A stretch of 64,000 nt of DNA, from assembly GCA_038527485.1 (NCBI GenBank), contig JBCBFT010000005.1, positions 1 through 64,000 of the forward strand, given 5' to 3'. The notes under the pieces are model-generated. The model worked only from the letters and a program-made list of their open reading frames with translations. It made no database searches and was not told the origin of the DNA. Each line of letters begins with the position of its first letter. Position 1 is the first letter of the stretch. This DNA is from JALEFZ01 sp038527485 (GTDB lineage: Bacteria; Bacteroidota; Bacteroidia; J057). The translations under genes were made by a program, and so were the position numbers. Below, in pieces: positions 27,101 to 34,519 of the stretch.

Positions 27101-27291
27101 CGCTCTTTCATCTGCTTCTCAGAAGCAAATTGCTTGAGGAGCATCGCATAGAGATCGCTGTCGATTTTACTGTTGGGAGAATTATCAATATCGTGGCCCT
27201 TGTCTTGCAAGTGCTCGACTAATAAAGATGTTCCCACATTCAGTTCTTTGGCGACTTGGAACAATCGGTAATTTCGCTTCTTTCCCGGCAT
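24196..27291 (-). CDS. infB: Translation initiation factor IF-2
   Basis: IF-2 is the GTPase that places initiator tRNA on the 30S subunit and joins the subunits. The 1031-residue protein starts with an IF2-N domain (FQVAKELNVGTSLLVEHL), followed by a very long low-complexity linker rich in Pro, Lys, Glu and Gln (about residues 60-400) with basic tracts. A second IF2-N-like segment (near 450-510) precedes the GTPase domain with G1 GHVDHGKTT (near 537), G3 DTPGHEAF, G4 NKID and G5 SALKG, and then the IF-2 domains II, III and IV. The long linker is usual for Bacteroidota. It is the last gene of the rimP-nusA-infB group and may also have its own promoter. Confidence 0.98.
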   Translation of the reverse strand: MPGKKRNYRLFQVAKELNVGTSLLVEHLQDKGHDIDNSPNSKIDSDLYAMLLKQFASEKQMKERADQILEKRKEERVATKSPEEGTTEEEGEDPISASDLRNRIKPKRRRKSSPDSDQTEQPQTEAVPPAPTPPVAETPPPTPTQEKDDQGVGLRVVGKVDLNKFKAKPKPTKKDNNKKSESPAAPKAKVKETTPPAPKADPQPQPEEKKAPVAKTEKPAQPVVEKKPAPQVEKSQPLVEKPQVQPQAKVEPPKAPAPPKPEEKKTTPAKQEAATVAKATQSEKEEKKAEESTETESGVIRAGDRAPNLRGLKVMGKIELPSDRRKRKGKEDKSKDDKKDTSKPATAKTDNGDSDDAKKKRRRRRKRKRKPSEGDGASSNAKSSNNSNRGNRKEKPSEKEVDQSIKNTLSQMGRGASRNRQRQRRAKRDAFAERRAQADQMAAEEAKVLELTEFITANEFAQMIEVPVNDIITKSFQLGMMVSINQRLEADLLSVLGEEFGYEIKFVDVTEKEIEIIEEEDDPEDLIPRNPIITVMGHVDHGKTTLLDHLRKANVAAGEAGGITQHIGAYQVNMDDGKTITFLDTPGHEAFTAMRARGAKVTDVAIIVVAADDAVMPQTREAINHAQVAEVPMVFALNKIDKAGAEPEKIKSQLAEMNLLVDDWGGPIQSQEISALKGMNVEDLLEKVVFESEILELKANPDRAATGTVIEARLDRGRGNVATFLIQNGTLRVGDEMVAGIHYGKVRALIDQKGNRIKEAGPSMPVQVLGLTGQPTAGDKFYVFTDDGKAKEIANKRQELFREQQLRKNNRLTLEEIGRRKALGNFEELNVIIRADVDGSVEALSGALMKLSTEEVQVNIIWKAVGAITEADVNLAIASEAIVMAFNVRPNSQARSLAEREDVDIRTYSVIYDAIDDVRDALEGLLSPEIREEKMGTAEVLEVFKITKVGNVAGGLATSGKIDRNNPVRLIRDGIVIYENTLGSLKRFKDDAKEVIAGQEFGFTITNYDDIKAGDTIESFKVNEIRRKLKS

Positions 27292-27347
27292 GCTTGGTTT
27301 TTGGGATGCGTAATCTAAAAAAAGACTCTTACAATGGTTTAATTACG

Positions 27348-27375
27348 CAAATTTACTATTTTTTATAAAAACAAA
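27348..27375 (-). promoter_or_regulatory. Candidate internal promoter for infB
   Basis: On the minus strand a TTTG box (complement of 27372-27375) lies 16 nt before a perfect TAnnTTTG box (TAAATTTG, complement of 27348-27355), 57 bp ahead of the infB ATG in the 189-bp nusA-infB gap. Spacing is a little short, so the call is moderate. Confidence 0.4.
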
Positions 27376-27480
27376 TACTCGTGGAAGCGGATTTTCCTCT
27401 CCCAGCCGCGTGCAACAATAGAAAAATGAGCCGGTTTTTACCGTCAATGATGTTTCATAGGCAATTATTTAATCATTTTC

Positions 27481-28740
27481 TCATTCTTCTTCGAATTCTG
27501 ATTTGAGCACACGGACAACTTCTTCCACAATTTCTATTTCGAGATCTGTCCGACGAGTCAGTTCTTCGACAGACAATTCAAGGACGCTTCTCGCTGTATC
27601 GCAACCGATACGCTTGAGTTCTTCAATGACCCAATCTTCGATTTCGTCATTGAATTCTTCCAGATCGATATCCTCTTCATCGGGCTCAGCCTCTCTAAAT
27701 ACATCAATCTGGAAGTTGGTTAACTGACTTGCCAGTTTGATATTTAGGCCATTTTTCCCAATTGCGAGGGAGATTTGCTCAGGCTTCAAAAATACCTGTG
27801 CCATTCGGTTTTCGTCATCCAACTTGACATCTACAATTTTCGCAGGGCTCAACGCACGGCGAATGTAGAGATCATCATTGGTTGTATAGCTGATGACATC
27901 AATGTTTTCATTGCGCAACTCACGTACGATGCCGTGGATACGACTTCCTTTCATCCCCACACATGCCCCTACAGGATCGATACGGTCATCATAGCTTTCT
28001 ACTGCTACTTTTGCACGTTCGCCTGGTTCGCGGACAATCCCTCTGATGTTGATGAGGCCATCAAATATTTCAGGAACTTCTTGTTCAAATAACTTTTCGA
28101 GAAATAGAGGAGCAGCACGTGAGATGATGATGCGCGGGTTGTTGTTGTGCATCGCAACATTGGCTACTACCGCTCTAAGCGCGTCTCCTTTACGGAAGCG
28201 ATCCTTTGGAATTTGTTCTCCTTTGGGTAGGATCAATTCCGCTCCTTCGTGTAAAACGAGGATTTCATTTCTCCATACCTGATATACTTCTCCTACAATG
28301 ATGGTCCCGATCATATCCTGATACTGGTCCACCATACTCTTTTTCTCTAGATCTCGAATCTTTTGTGTCAACGTCTGCTTGGCAGTTTGAATGATTTTTC
28401 TTCCAAAAGAGAAAAAGTTGATCTCTTCTGCCAATACATCTTCCACTTCATAATCGGGATCGACAGAGAGCGCCTCACTCAAGGGAATCTGACGCGTCTC
28501 ATCTTCCAGATCAAAATCTTCCACTACTTCACGCTCGCGAAAACCCTGTATATCTCCTTTGTCAACATTGACAATGATCTCAAAGTTTTCATCTGATCCA
28601 TATTCTTTTCGGATCATGGTACGGAAGACCTCCTCCAGTACCCCCATGAGGGTAGCTCTATCAATATTTTTGAACCTCGAAAACTCGGTAAAGGCATCTA
28701 CCAAGTTAATTCCAGGATCTACAGTTTTTCTTCTCGCCAT
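27481..28740 (-). CDS. nusA: Transcription termination/antitermination factor NusA
   Basis: NusA binds RNA polymerase and nascent RNA to control pausing, termination and antitermination. The 419-residue product has the N-terminal polymerase-binding domain (LVDAFTEFSRFKNIDRATL), an S1 domain (GTIIVGEVYQVWRNEILVL), then two KH domains with GACVGMKGSRI and LAIGKNGLNIKLASQL. The C-terminus has one acidic helix-hairpin-helix-like segment (residues ~355-419) in place of the two acidic repeats of E. coli NusA. This is normal for Bacteroidota. Its start codon overlaps the rimP stop by one base, so the two are probably translationally coupled. Confidence 0.97.
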   Translation of the reverse strand: MARRKTVDPGINLVDAFTEFSRFKNIDRATLMGVLEEVFRTMIRKEYGSDENFEIIVNVDKGDIQGFREREVVEDFDLEDETRQIPLSEALSVDPDYEVEDVLAEEINFFSFGRKIIQTAKQTLTQKIRDLEKKSMVDQYQDMIGTIIVGEVYQVWRNEILVLHEGAELILPKGEQIPKDRFRKGDALRAVVANVAMHNNNPRIIISRAAPLFLEKLFEQEVPEIFDGLINIRGIVREPGERAKVAVESYDDRIDPVGACVGMKGSRIHGIVRELRNENIDVISYTTNDDLYIRRALSPAKIVDVKLDDENRMAQVFLKPEQISLAIGKNGLNIKLASQLTNFQIDVFREAEPDEEDIDLEEFNDEIEDWVIEELKRIGCDTARSVLELSVEELTRRTDLEIEIVEEVVRVLKSEFEEE

Positions 28741-29219
28741 TATATGATGATGACTTTAGCTTCCTTTATCTCAGGGAAAGTAATCGTGTCTCTAAACACG
28801 TCATTTCCTTTTTTCTTCTTTTTCTTTTTACCCTTGACAGGTACAGGGCTCAGCGTGATCTCAGCCTCAGTTACTGTTTCCAGTTTTCCTTTGATTTCTT
28901 GTTCGTCGGTCAATACGACCTTCAGAAATCTTCCCACTTCTTTCTTGTATTGTCTTAGCAGTTTAAGGGGTGAACCTACACCAGGAGAACTTACTTCGAG
29001 TCTGTATTTGAAATCAAAACTCTTATGTTCTTCTAGATGAAAGCCCAAAGCTCTGCTAATCTTTGCACACTCAGACATGGTGATGCCTGCGTCTGTATCC
29101 ACTTTGATGGACAGTATCTTGTTCCCTCCTTGTGTCAAGTTCATGTCTACTACAAAGGCAGTAGGCAGGGTCTCAACCATCAGGTCGGTTAATTCTTTTC
29201 GAATCTCCTCAGAAATCAT
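28740..29219 (-). CDS. rimP: Ribosome maturation factor RimP
   Basis: RimP is needed for 30S subunit maturation. The 159-residue protein shows the family's N-terminal domain with the strand pair VVDMNLTQGGNKILSIKVDTDAGITMSECA (written here in part), the central motif LEVSSPGVGSPLK and a C-terminal SH3-like domain with a Lys-rich insert (KGKKKKKKK). The start was set at the ATG at 29219. Another ATG at 29240 would place the first seven codons inside a terminator-like hairpin. First gene of rimP-nusA-infB, with a good promoter at 29275-29305. Confidence 0.93.
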   Translation of the reverse strand: MISEEIRKELTDLMVETLPTAFVVDMNLTQGGNKILSIKVDTDAGITMSECAKISRALGFHLEEHKSFDFKYRLEVSSPGVGSPLKLLRQYKKEVGRFLKVVLTDEQEIKGKLETVTEAEITLSPVPVKGKKKKKKKGNDVFRDTITFPEIKEAKVIII

Positions 29220-29222
29220 GCT

Positions 29223-29248
29223 AAAAAAATAAGGGAGCATGCTCCCTT
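29223..29248 (-). promoter_or_regulatory. Terminator-like hairpin in the rimP leader, candidate attenuator
   Basis: On the minus strand an 18-nt perfect palindrome AAGGGAGCATGCTCCCTT (29231-29248) is followed by A and seven T (complement of 29223-29229), ending just 3 bases before the rimP ATG. It has the form of an intrinsic terminator but lies between the promoter and the first gene. In E. coli the same operon is controlled by NusA through leader termination. A similar control here is inference. Confidence 0.6.
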
Positions 29249-29274
29249 TGCTATTAAGCGCTTTGAATTAAACA

Positions 29275-29305
29275 CAAAGATAGCAGTTTAGGGGAGATTT
29301 ACAAA
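29275..29305 (-). promoter_or_regulatory. Promoter of rimP-nusA-infB
   Basis: On the minus strand TTTG (complement of 29302-29305) and TATCTTTG (complement of 29275-29282, perfect TAnnTTTG) are separated by 19 nt, the ideal Bacteroidota spacing. Transcription should begin near 29268-29270, giving a leader of about 50 nt. The rest of the 395-bp gap to pdhA holds only the pdhA terminator and no credible gene. Confidence 0.65.
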
Positions 29306-29530
29306 GGAATTAAATGAACGATATCTTGAGGGTATGAGCCTTATTTACAGGGGATATATCAAGTTCTGTAAGAGGAAAAGGCTGGTAAGTATGTACCTCA
29401 AAATCTAGATGATCCTATTTATACTTCTATGTGTGAAGATCAGGACCGATTGGGTGTTCGAACCATACATACGGAAAATAACCTGGAAGGTTGGGGAAAA
29501 GATTCACCGTCTGTACAAGCACATATAGAG

Positions 29531-29562
29531 CAAAAAAAAGGCCGAGAACTTCTCTCGACCTT
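29531..29562 (-). terminator. Terminator after pdhA
   Basis: On the minus strand a 10-bp stem with one G-T pair (29538-29547 with 29553-29562) is followed by a run of eight T (complement of 29532-29539). It lies 52 bp past the pdhA stop. Confidence 0.8.
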
Positions 29563-29614
29563 CATGAATGTATAAATCTTGTATGGATGGCCTAAAACTT
29601 AGGCGCGTCCCATA

Positions 29615-30628
29615 TTATTCATTGATGAATGGATATTCTCCTACGTACACATCTTCGTACAATGCACTTGGATCTGGTAGGGGAGATTCCTCCGCGAATT
29701 TGACAGATGCCTCTACCGTTTCCTTGATGCGGGCATCAATGGCAGTGATTTCCTCATCCGTGTTGGCCGCATTTTCTTGCATGTAGAGTTTCAAGTTTGC
29801 GATAGGATCTTTTCCGCGGTACTTGTTGAGCTCCTCACGTGTACGGTACTTGGCAGGGTCAGACATAGAGTGACCTTTGTAGCGGTAGGTTTTCATCTCG
29901 ATGAGATAAGGTCCTTTTCCACTGCGGACATGCTCGACTACTTCCTGCATTTCTTCATATACAGTGACTACATCCATCCCGTCTACTGGCTTGGAAGGCA
30001 TATCGTAGGAAAGTCCCAACTTGTAAAGGTCTGTCACATTAGACGTACGCTCTACAGATGTTCCCATTGCGTAGTTGTTGTTCTCGATGATGAAGATGAC
30101 GGGTAGCTTCCAAAGCATGGCGAGGTTCATCGTCTCGTGGAAGGCTCCTTGACGTACAGCACCGTCTCCCATCATACACACACAAAGCTTATCTGTGCCC
30201 TGATACTTGGCTGCGAAGGCAATACCTGCGCCCAATGGAATCTGGCCTCCTACAATCCCGTGTCCTCCGAGGAAGTTTTTCTCCTTTGAGAAGAAGTGCA
30301 TAGAACCTCCTTTTCCTTTGGAGCATCCTGTAGCTTTGCCAAAAAGCTCTGCCATACACGCGTTGGCATCTACTCCTCTCGCCAATGCTCCTCCGTGGTC
30401 GCGGTAAGCTGTGATGACATAATCATCGTCGCGGATCGCAGACTCTATTCCTACTGCTACAGCTTCTTGCCCAATGTACAAGTGAAGAAATCCTCTAAAT
30501 TTCTGCTGCATGTACAGTTGGCTTGCACGCTCTTCAAATTTACGGATGAGCATCATTTGCTCAAACCACTCCAAGAGCAACTCTTTATCGTAAGTTTTCT
30601 TTGCAGACTTGGTTTTTGTCCCAGGCAT
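29615..30628 (-). CDS. pdhA: Pyruvate dehydrogenase E1 component, alpha subunit
   Basis: This is the ThDP-dependent decarboxylase subunit of the pyruvate dehydrogenase complex, which with E1 beta makes the acetyl group for acetyl-CoA. The 337-residue product has MRIRKFEER-like and GFLHLYIGQEAVAVG segments, the ThDP/Mg motif from MMGDGAVRQGAFHE to IIENNNYAMGT, and the phosphorylation-loop region GHSMSDPAKYRTREE. This is the pyruvate type more than the branched-chain 2-oxoacid type, though that distinction is not absolute. The start at 30628 (MPGTKTKSAKK) was preferred over an in-frame upstream start at 30706. The beta subunit and E2 are not adjacent. It is monocistronic. Confidence 0.93.
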   Translation of the reverse strand: MPGTKTKSAKKTYDKELLLEWFEQMMLIRKFEERASQLYMQQKFRGFLHLYIGQEAVAVGIESAIRDDDYVITAYRDHGGALARGVDANACMAELFGKATGCSKGKGGSMHFFSKEKNFLGGHGIVGGQIPLGAGIAFAAKYQGTDKLCVCMMGDGAVRQGAFHETMNLAMLWKLPVIFIIENNNYAMGTSVERTSNVTDLYKLGLSYDMPSKPVDGMDVVTVYEEMQEVVEHVRSGKGPYLIEMKTYRYKGHSMSDPAKYRTREELNKYRGKDPIANLKLYMQENAANTDEEITAIDARIKETVEASVKFAEESPLPDPSALYEDVYVGEYPFINE

Positions 30629-31010
30629 AAACTCAACTGTTAAACGTATGTGTCTTAGGTTAAAAAATATTTCTCCAAATAGAGAAACGAATAATTGGGT
30701 GAACAAAAAGATACTGAGGATTTCCTATATATAAAAATAATACTATGGATTGCCTCTTGTAAATGAGTATCTTATCCGTGTTGCTTTACCCGATTCACAT
30801 AAGCAAAATACTTATAAGAATCGAGGGTCAAGATCAGGATATCCCACATGTTTTACAAATTATCCACGGGAATATTTTGACGGCTAAGACAGCAGAAATG
30901 GCCATGGAATCGTAACTTGCCTTTTTATAAGGTAAAATTATACCCGATAAAGGTGGAAGGCCAGAGATTTTACGATTCCTGTCCGTTCGATTTATCCAAA
31001 AAAGAATCAT
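30629..31010. other. Non-coding gap between divergent pdhA and recF
   Basis: A 382-bp AT-rich region contains the promoters of two divergent genes but no clear TTTG / TAnnTTTG pair. One sequence close to a DnaA box (TTATCCACG, 30860-30868) is present. No repeated boxes or AT-rich unwinding element support an origin. Confidence 0.4.
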
Positions 31011-32141
31011 TTGCATTTTCAGCAGTTACATCTGATCCAGTTTCGCAATTATACGGAGCAACAACTGACGTTTTCTCCTGATATCAATGTGCTCACGGGG
31101 CCAAACGGAGCAGGGAAGACGAATATCCTGGATGCACTGCATTATTTAGCCTTTACCAAGGGCTTTCGAAACTCGCAAGATCAGCAAGCAGTACAGCGTG
31201 GCGCACAGTTTTTCTTTGATGGGGGGGTGCTGATTCGGGAGAATAAAACGCGTCAGGTCCATTGCAATTATCAAAAGGGCAAAGGGAAGAAGCTGCTCAT
31301 CAATCAAGAGCCGCTGAAGAAGATGAGTGAGCACATTGGGTATATTCCGATGGTGAGTATTCTGCCCCATGATACAGATCTGATTAATGGCCCTTCGGCT
31401 GGGCGGCGTCAGTTTATGGATATGCTGATCTCGCAGTATGATCCGATGTATCTACAGCACTTGATTCAATACAACCGTATTCTGGGTCAACGCAATGCGC
31501 TCTTGCGTCAGTTTGGGGAGCAGCGGTATTTTGATCTCGAGCAACTGGAATTATGGGATATGCAATTGATTCCACGGGGGCTTGCGATACATTCGGGGAG
31601 AGAGGCTTTTATCGAACGATTTTTGCCCATCTTTGAGCGGTATTTCCATCACATCGTCTCGGATATGGAGATGCCCCATATTCGATACAAACCTAGCGTG
31701 GCACAAGCTACCGCTGTGGGGTGGGAGACTGCGCTGAGAGAAAAACTGGAGAGAGACCGTGTCAATCAATATTCAGGGGCAGGGGTGCATCGAGACGACA
31801 TGGGCTTTGAAATTGACGAGCGATCGGTACGGAATTTTGGTTCCCAAGGGCAGCAAAAAACATTCATCATCGCTTTGAAACTGGCGCAGTACAAGCTCTT
31901 GCAGGAGCAAAGAGGGCTTGCGCCGATTTTATTGCTTGACGATATATTTGATAAGCTGGATGAAAAACGACTGGCGCGCATCGCACAGATGCTAGACGAC
32001 GAAGTGCAAGGGCAGATCTTCATCACCGATACTTCACAGAGGCGCATGCAAGAGGTATTTGCTCAAAGTCAGCGGCAGGTGAAGTTTTTTCAAGTAAAAT
32101 CAGGGGAAATTCATTCCTTGATAGAAGAAAAGGAAAGCTAG
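31011..32141 (+). CDS. recF: DNA replication and repair protein RecF
   Basis: RecF loads RecA at gapped DNA with RecO and RecR. The 376-residue protein has the SMC-like ATPase motifs: Walker A GPNGAGKTNIL (residue ~33), the SAGRRQFMD segment, the signature GSQGQQKT, and Walker B with LLLDDIFDKLDEKR. The start appears to be TTG at 31011. The codons that follow (HFQQLHLIQFRNYT) align with the normal RecF N-terminus, and no ATG or GTG in frame is nearer. The stop codon abuts the ATG of the DUF721 gene, so the two form an operon. Confidence 0.95.
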   Translation: MHFQQLHLIQFRNYTEQQLTFSPDINVLTGPNGAGKTNILDALHYLAFTKGFRNSQDQQAVQRGAQFFFDGGVLIRENKTRQVHCNYQKGKGKKLLINQEPLKKMSEHIGYIPMVSILPHDTDLINGPSAGRRQFMDMLISQYDPMYLQHLIQYNRILGQRNALLRQFGEQRYFDLEQLELWDMQLIPRGLAIHSGREAFIERFLPIFERYFHHIVSDMEMPHIRYKPSVAQATAVGWETALREKLERDRVNQYSGAGVHRDDMGFEIDERSVRNFGSQGQQKTFIIALKLAQYKLLQEQRGLAPILLLDDIFDKLDEKRLARIAQMLDDEVQGQIFITDTSQRRMQEVFAQSQRQVKFFQVKSGEIHSLIEEKES

Positions 32142-32432
32142 ATGTATAATAAACCCTATCTCAGCCTTGGAGAAGCGATCGAAGCTTTTCTGGAAAAGCA
32201 TGGGCTCAAAGACGATGTCAAAATCCAGCGTGTCATCACGGACTGGGAGCGGCTGATGGGAACCCCTATTGCGCAAAACACAGAAAAGATCTGGTTCAAT
32301 AAAGGGATTCTCTACATCAAGGTTATTTCTCCTGTCTGGAAAAATGAGCTGCAGATGGCCCGTCAGAAAATCCGCGAGACAGTGAATCGCGAAGCGAGAG
32401 CTGAAATTGTGAAAGAGGTACGGGTATTTTAG
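32142..32432 (+). CDS. DUF721 (DciA-like) protein
   Basis: This small 96-residue basic protein of the DUF721 family begins at the base after the recF stop. It shows the family motifs: an N-terminal helix (YLSLGEAIEAFLEKHGLKD), WERLMGTPIAQNTEKIWF, and the strand-rich GILYIKVISPVWKNELQMARQKI. DciA, in this superfamily, is the ancestral loader of the replicative helicase in most bacteria. In Bacteroidota the short recF-linked form is the common one. A role in helicase loading or recombination is inferred from the family and the recF neighbourhood. Confidence 0.9.
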   Translation: MYNKPYLSLGEAIEAFLEKHGLKDDVKIQRVITDWERLMGTPIAQNTEKIWFNKGILYIKVISPVWKNELQMARQKIRETVNREARAEIVKEVRVF

Positions 32433-32452
32433 AGGAGACGCGATAAGTGTAT

Positions 32453-32472
32453 AGACGTGATTCATCACGTCT
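32453..32472. terminator. Hairpin between convergent recF-DUF721 and pdxJ
   Basis: AGACGTGA-TTCA-TCACGTCT is a perfect 8-bp stem with a 4-nt loop in the 56-bp gap between convergent genes. There is no T-run on either side, so it would be a weak or factor-dependent bidirectional terminator at best. Confidence 0.4.
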
Positions 32473-32488
32473 CCATGTACGTAAGAGA

Positions 32489-33205
32489 TTATTTTCCCAA
32501 ACAAGCCTGATACCTACGAATGGTTTCTTCTAATCCCAGGTACAAAGCATCACAGACCAATGCATGCCCGATGGACACCTCTTTCAGATCGGGAAGATGC
32601 TCCGCGAAGTAGGCTAAGTTATCCAGATTCAGGTCATGCCCCGCATTGACGCCGAGGCCGATGCTGTGTGCATGAGCACTCGCTGCGGCGAAGGGTTGGA
32701 TTACCTCCAGATTCCCCAAGGCGTATTGGCTGGCATAGTGCTCTGTATATAGTTCGATTCTGTCGGTTCCGATTTCCTTCGCTTTGTCAATCTTGTCCCG
32801 TTCTGTCTCGATGAAAATGGAGGTACGGATGCCCTTAGCCTTGAGTCGAGCAATGACTTCTTTGAGCATGCTTTCATGCTTGATCGTATCCCAACCCGCA
32901 TCAGATGTCAAAGCACCTGGAGGATCTGGGACGAGTGTACATTGGGCGGGAACAGCTTCTTCGACCACCTGTAAGAATCGCTCAGAAGGATAACCTTCTA
33001 CATTCAATTCTACAGAAATGCCTTCCTTCAGTTCGTAAACGTCCTGGTATCTGGCATGTCTTTCATCTGGACGGGGATGTATGGTGATCCCATCTGCTCC
33101 CAAGCGGATACAGTCCTTGGCTACCTGTAGTACGTTGGGTAAGTTACGGCCACGGGAATTACGGATAAGTGCGACTTTGTTGAGATTGACGCTAAGATCG
33201 ATCAT
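32489..33205 (-). CDS. pdxJ: Pyridoxine 5'-phosphate synthase
   Basis: PdxJ condenses 1-deoxyxylulose 5-phosphate with 3-amino-2-oxopropyl phosphate to give pyridoxine 5'-phosphate in the DXP-dependent vitamin B6 route. The 238-residue TIM-barrel protein has the family segments LSVNLNKVALIRNSRG at the N-terminus, GADGITIHPRPDERH (active-site His and Arg), VTLVPD-like CTLVPDPPG, DRIELYTEHYA, GLGVNAGHDLNLDNL and EVSIGHALVCDAL at the C-terminus. All are intact. No other pdx gene adjoins. It is convergent with recF-DUF721. Confidence 0.96.
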   Translation of the reverse strand: MIDLSVNLNKVALIRNSRGRNLPNVLQVAKDCIRLGADGITIHPRPDERHARYQDVYELKEGISVELNVEGYPSERFLQVVEEAVPAQCTLVPDPPGALTSDAGWDTIKHESMLKEVIARLKAKGIRTSIFIETERDKIDKAKEIGTDRIELYTEHYASQYALGNLEVIQPFAAASAHAHSIGLGVNAGHDLNLDNLAYFAEHLPDLKEVSIGHALVCDALYLGLEETIRRYQACLGK

Positions 33206-33334
33206 GAAGTGAAAAGTATGTAGCGGATAAAAATGAGGAAGGAATGGGATAACAAATCGTTACAACCTATCAGTACATGTTATTCATTCCTTCATACAGT
33301 TGCCCAAACGATTGTACATATACTTTGTTTCAGG

Positions 33335-34519
33335 CTATCGCCCAAAGACTTGATACGCGGTATCTACCAAGCCATTGACCCCCCACAAATCCGCCATATT
33401 CTCCCATGGAACGAGCTTAAAATTTTGTTTCAAATCTTTGCCTTCTGCTCCTTTATTGAAACCATCTTGGACGACAAAGACCCCTTGAGAAAAATTCCCA
33501 ATAGGTCGATTGGTTACCTCGATTCCATCTGTGTCTTCGGCGCCATCGATAGCCGCGGAGTCTGCAATGTGAAAACTACCCAGATAAGCATAAGGAGCTT
33601 CTCGTTCGAATACAGCATAACTATTATTTCCCTGCGAAGAGGCCAGGAGGAACCCTTTCCCCTCGGCAGCATAATATAAAGCGACACCTTCCAGATCTCC
33701 TTTGAGTTGGTCGTTTTGACTGATGCTGGCTACCAGAAATTTATCTGCGGGCTGATCGGGATCTGCAGGTACACGCCAGATACTGGAATCTTCCTGTGCA
33801 ATGAATATAAATCCCTGTTCATCATCCGCGACCATACCTTCCGTCTTGCTCCCCATCTCAAACTTGCGCACAATCTCACCTGCTGCAAAGCCATCTATGT
33901 TGGGGATGATCCGCCACTGCTCGATGGCACCTGTAGTGGACACGACGAATGCATAGTACTGGCTATCTGTGCGGCTGTGATAGAGGCAAAATCCATAGAC
34001 ATCAGGTAAGTCCGAAAGAAAGGGCTCAGGCGTGAGATTGCGGAGTAGACCGTTTTTTCTGTCAATAGAGTAGACGACAAGGCCATTTACTGAACGATTG
34101 CTTCCTGCTAAAATATCTACAGGTCCTTTGGGTAAGGGGAAATCATATCGGATGTCAATGTTGTTGACCTCGCCGACAGGGTAGTAAGCCGCTTGTTTGC
34201 CTCTCATGTTAAACGCATATACTCCTGCTTGCTTATCTGATCCGAAGATCAAGGATCGTTGAGGGTTGCTGGGATGAAGCCAAATGGCAGGATCATCTGC
34301 CGCATCTCCTGTGCTCTGCACAGGGCTTGTTTCCAATGTGGTAAATACAGCGGGCCCGATGGGAGCTGTATCTTTTTGAGGAAGACTACAAGAGAGCAGT
34401 CCGATGAACCCTGAGTAGACGATGAGAATTGAGAGGCGGGACAAGAGGCTGGAAATCCCATTTGTAGATGCCTTGATTTCTTTTGTGTGGGTACTTGAAG
34501 GGAGAAGAAGGTATTTCAT
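33335..34519 (-). CDS. Beta-propeller phytase lipoprotein
   Basis: This is a 394-residue lipoprotein of the beta-propeller phytase family, which removes phosphate from myo-inositol hexakisphosphate with bound calcium. The N-terminus has a hydrophobic helix ending in the lipobox LLSC. Matching segments are DDPAIWLHPSNPQRSLIFGSDK, NNIDIRYDFPL, VYGFCLYHS, VADDEQGFIFIAQED and DGIEVTNRPIG, which carry the Ca-binding Asp and Glu residues of the family. It is probably exposed at the outer membrane and would free phosphate from phytate. The start ATG overlaps the lpxK stop (ATGA), so the two are coupled, although their roles are unrelated. Confidence 0.88.
   Translation of the reverse strand: MKYLLLPSSTHTKEIKASTNGISSLLSRLSILIVYSGFIGLLSCSLPQKDTAPIGPAVFTTLETSPVQSTGDAADDPAIWLHPSNPQRSLIFGSDKQAGVYAFNMRGKQAAYYPVGEVNNIDIRYDFPLPKGPVDILAGSNRSVNGLVVYSIDRKNGLLRNLTPEPFLSDLPDVYGFCLYHSRTDSQYYAFVVSTTGAIEQWRIIPNIDGFAAGEIVRKFEMGSKTEGMVADDEQGFIFIAQEDSSIWRVPADPDQPADKFLVASISQNDQLKGDLEGVALYYAAEGKGFLLASSQGNNSYAVFEREAPYAYLGSFHIADSAAIDGAEDTDGIEVTNRPIGNFSQGVFVVQDGFNKGAEGKDLKQNFKLVPWENMADLWGVNGLVDTAYQVFGR

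Noticed and set aside
29450..29470. GTTCGAACC sequence resembling a tRNA T-loop
   Set aside because: No acceptor stem, anticodon or D arm can be formed around it on either strand.
29369..29572. Open frame on the plus strand ending at 29572 (from about 29369, with an ATG at 29429)
   Set aside because: It lacks an ATG until 29429, leaving 48 codons, runs through the pdhA terminator hairpin and has no family resemblance.
30860..30868. DnaA-box-like TTATCCACG near recF, suggesting oriC
   Set aside because: Only one near-match (8 of 9), no cluster of boxes, no dnaA gene and no unwinding element nearby. recF in Bacteroidota is not reliably next to the origin.
32453..32472. Strong bidirectional terminator between recF-DUF721 and pdxJ
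   Set aside because: The stem is perfect but there is no T-run on either strand, so it is kept only as a low-confidence hairpin.
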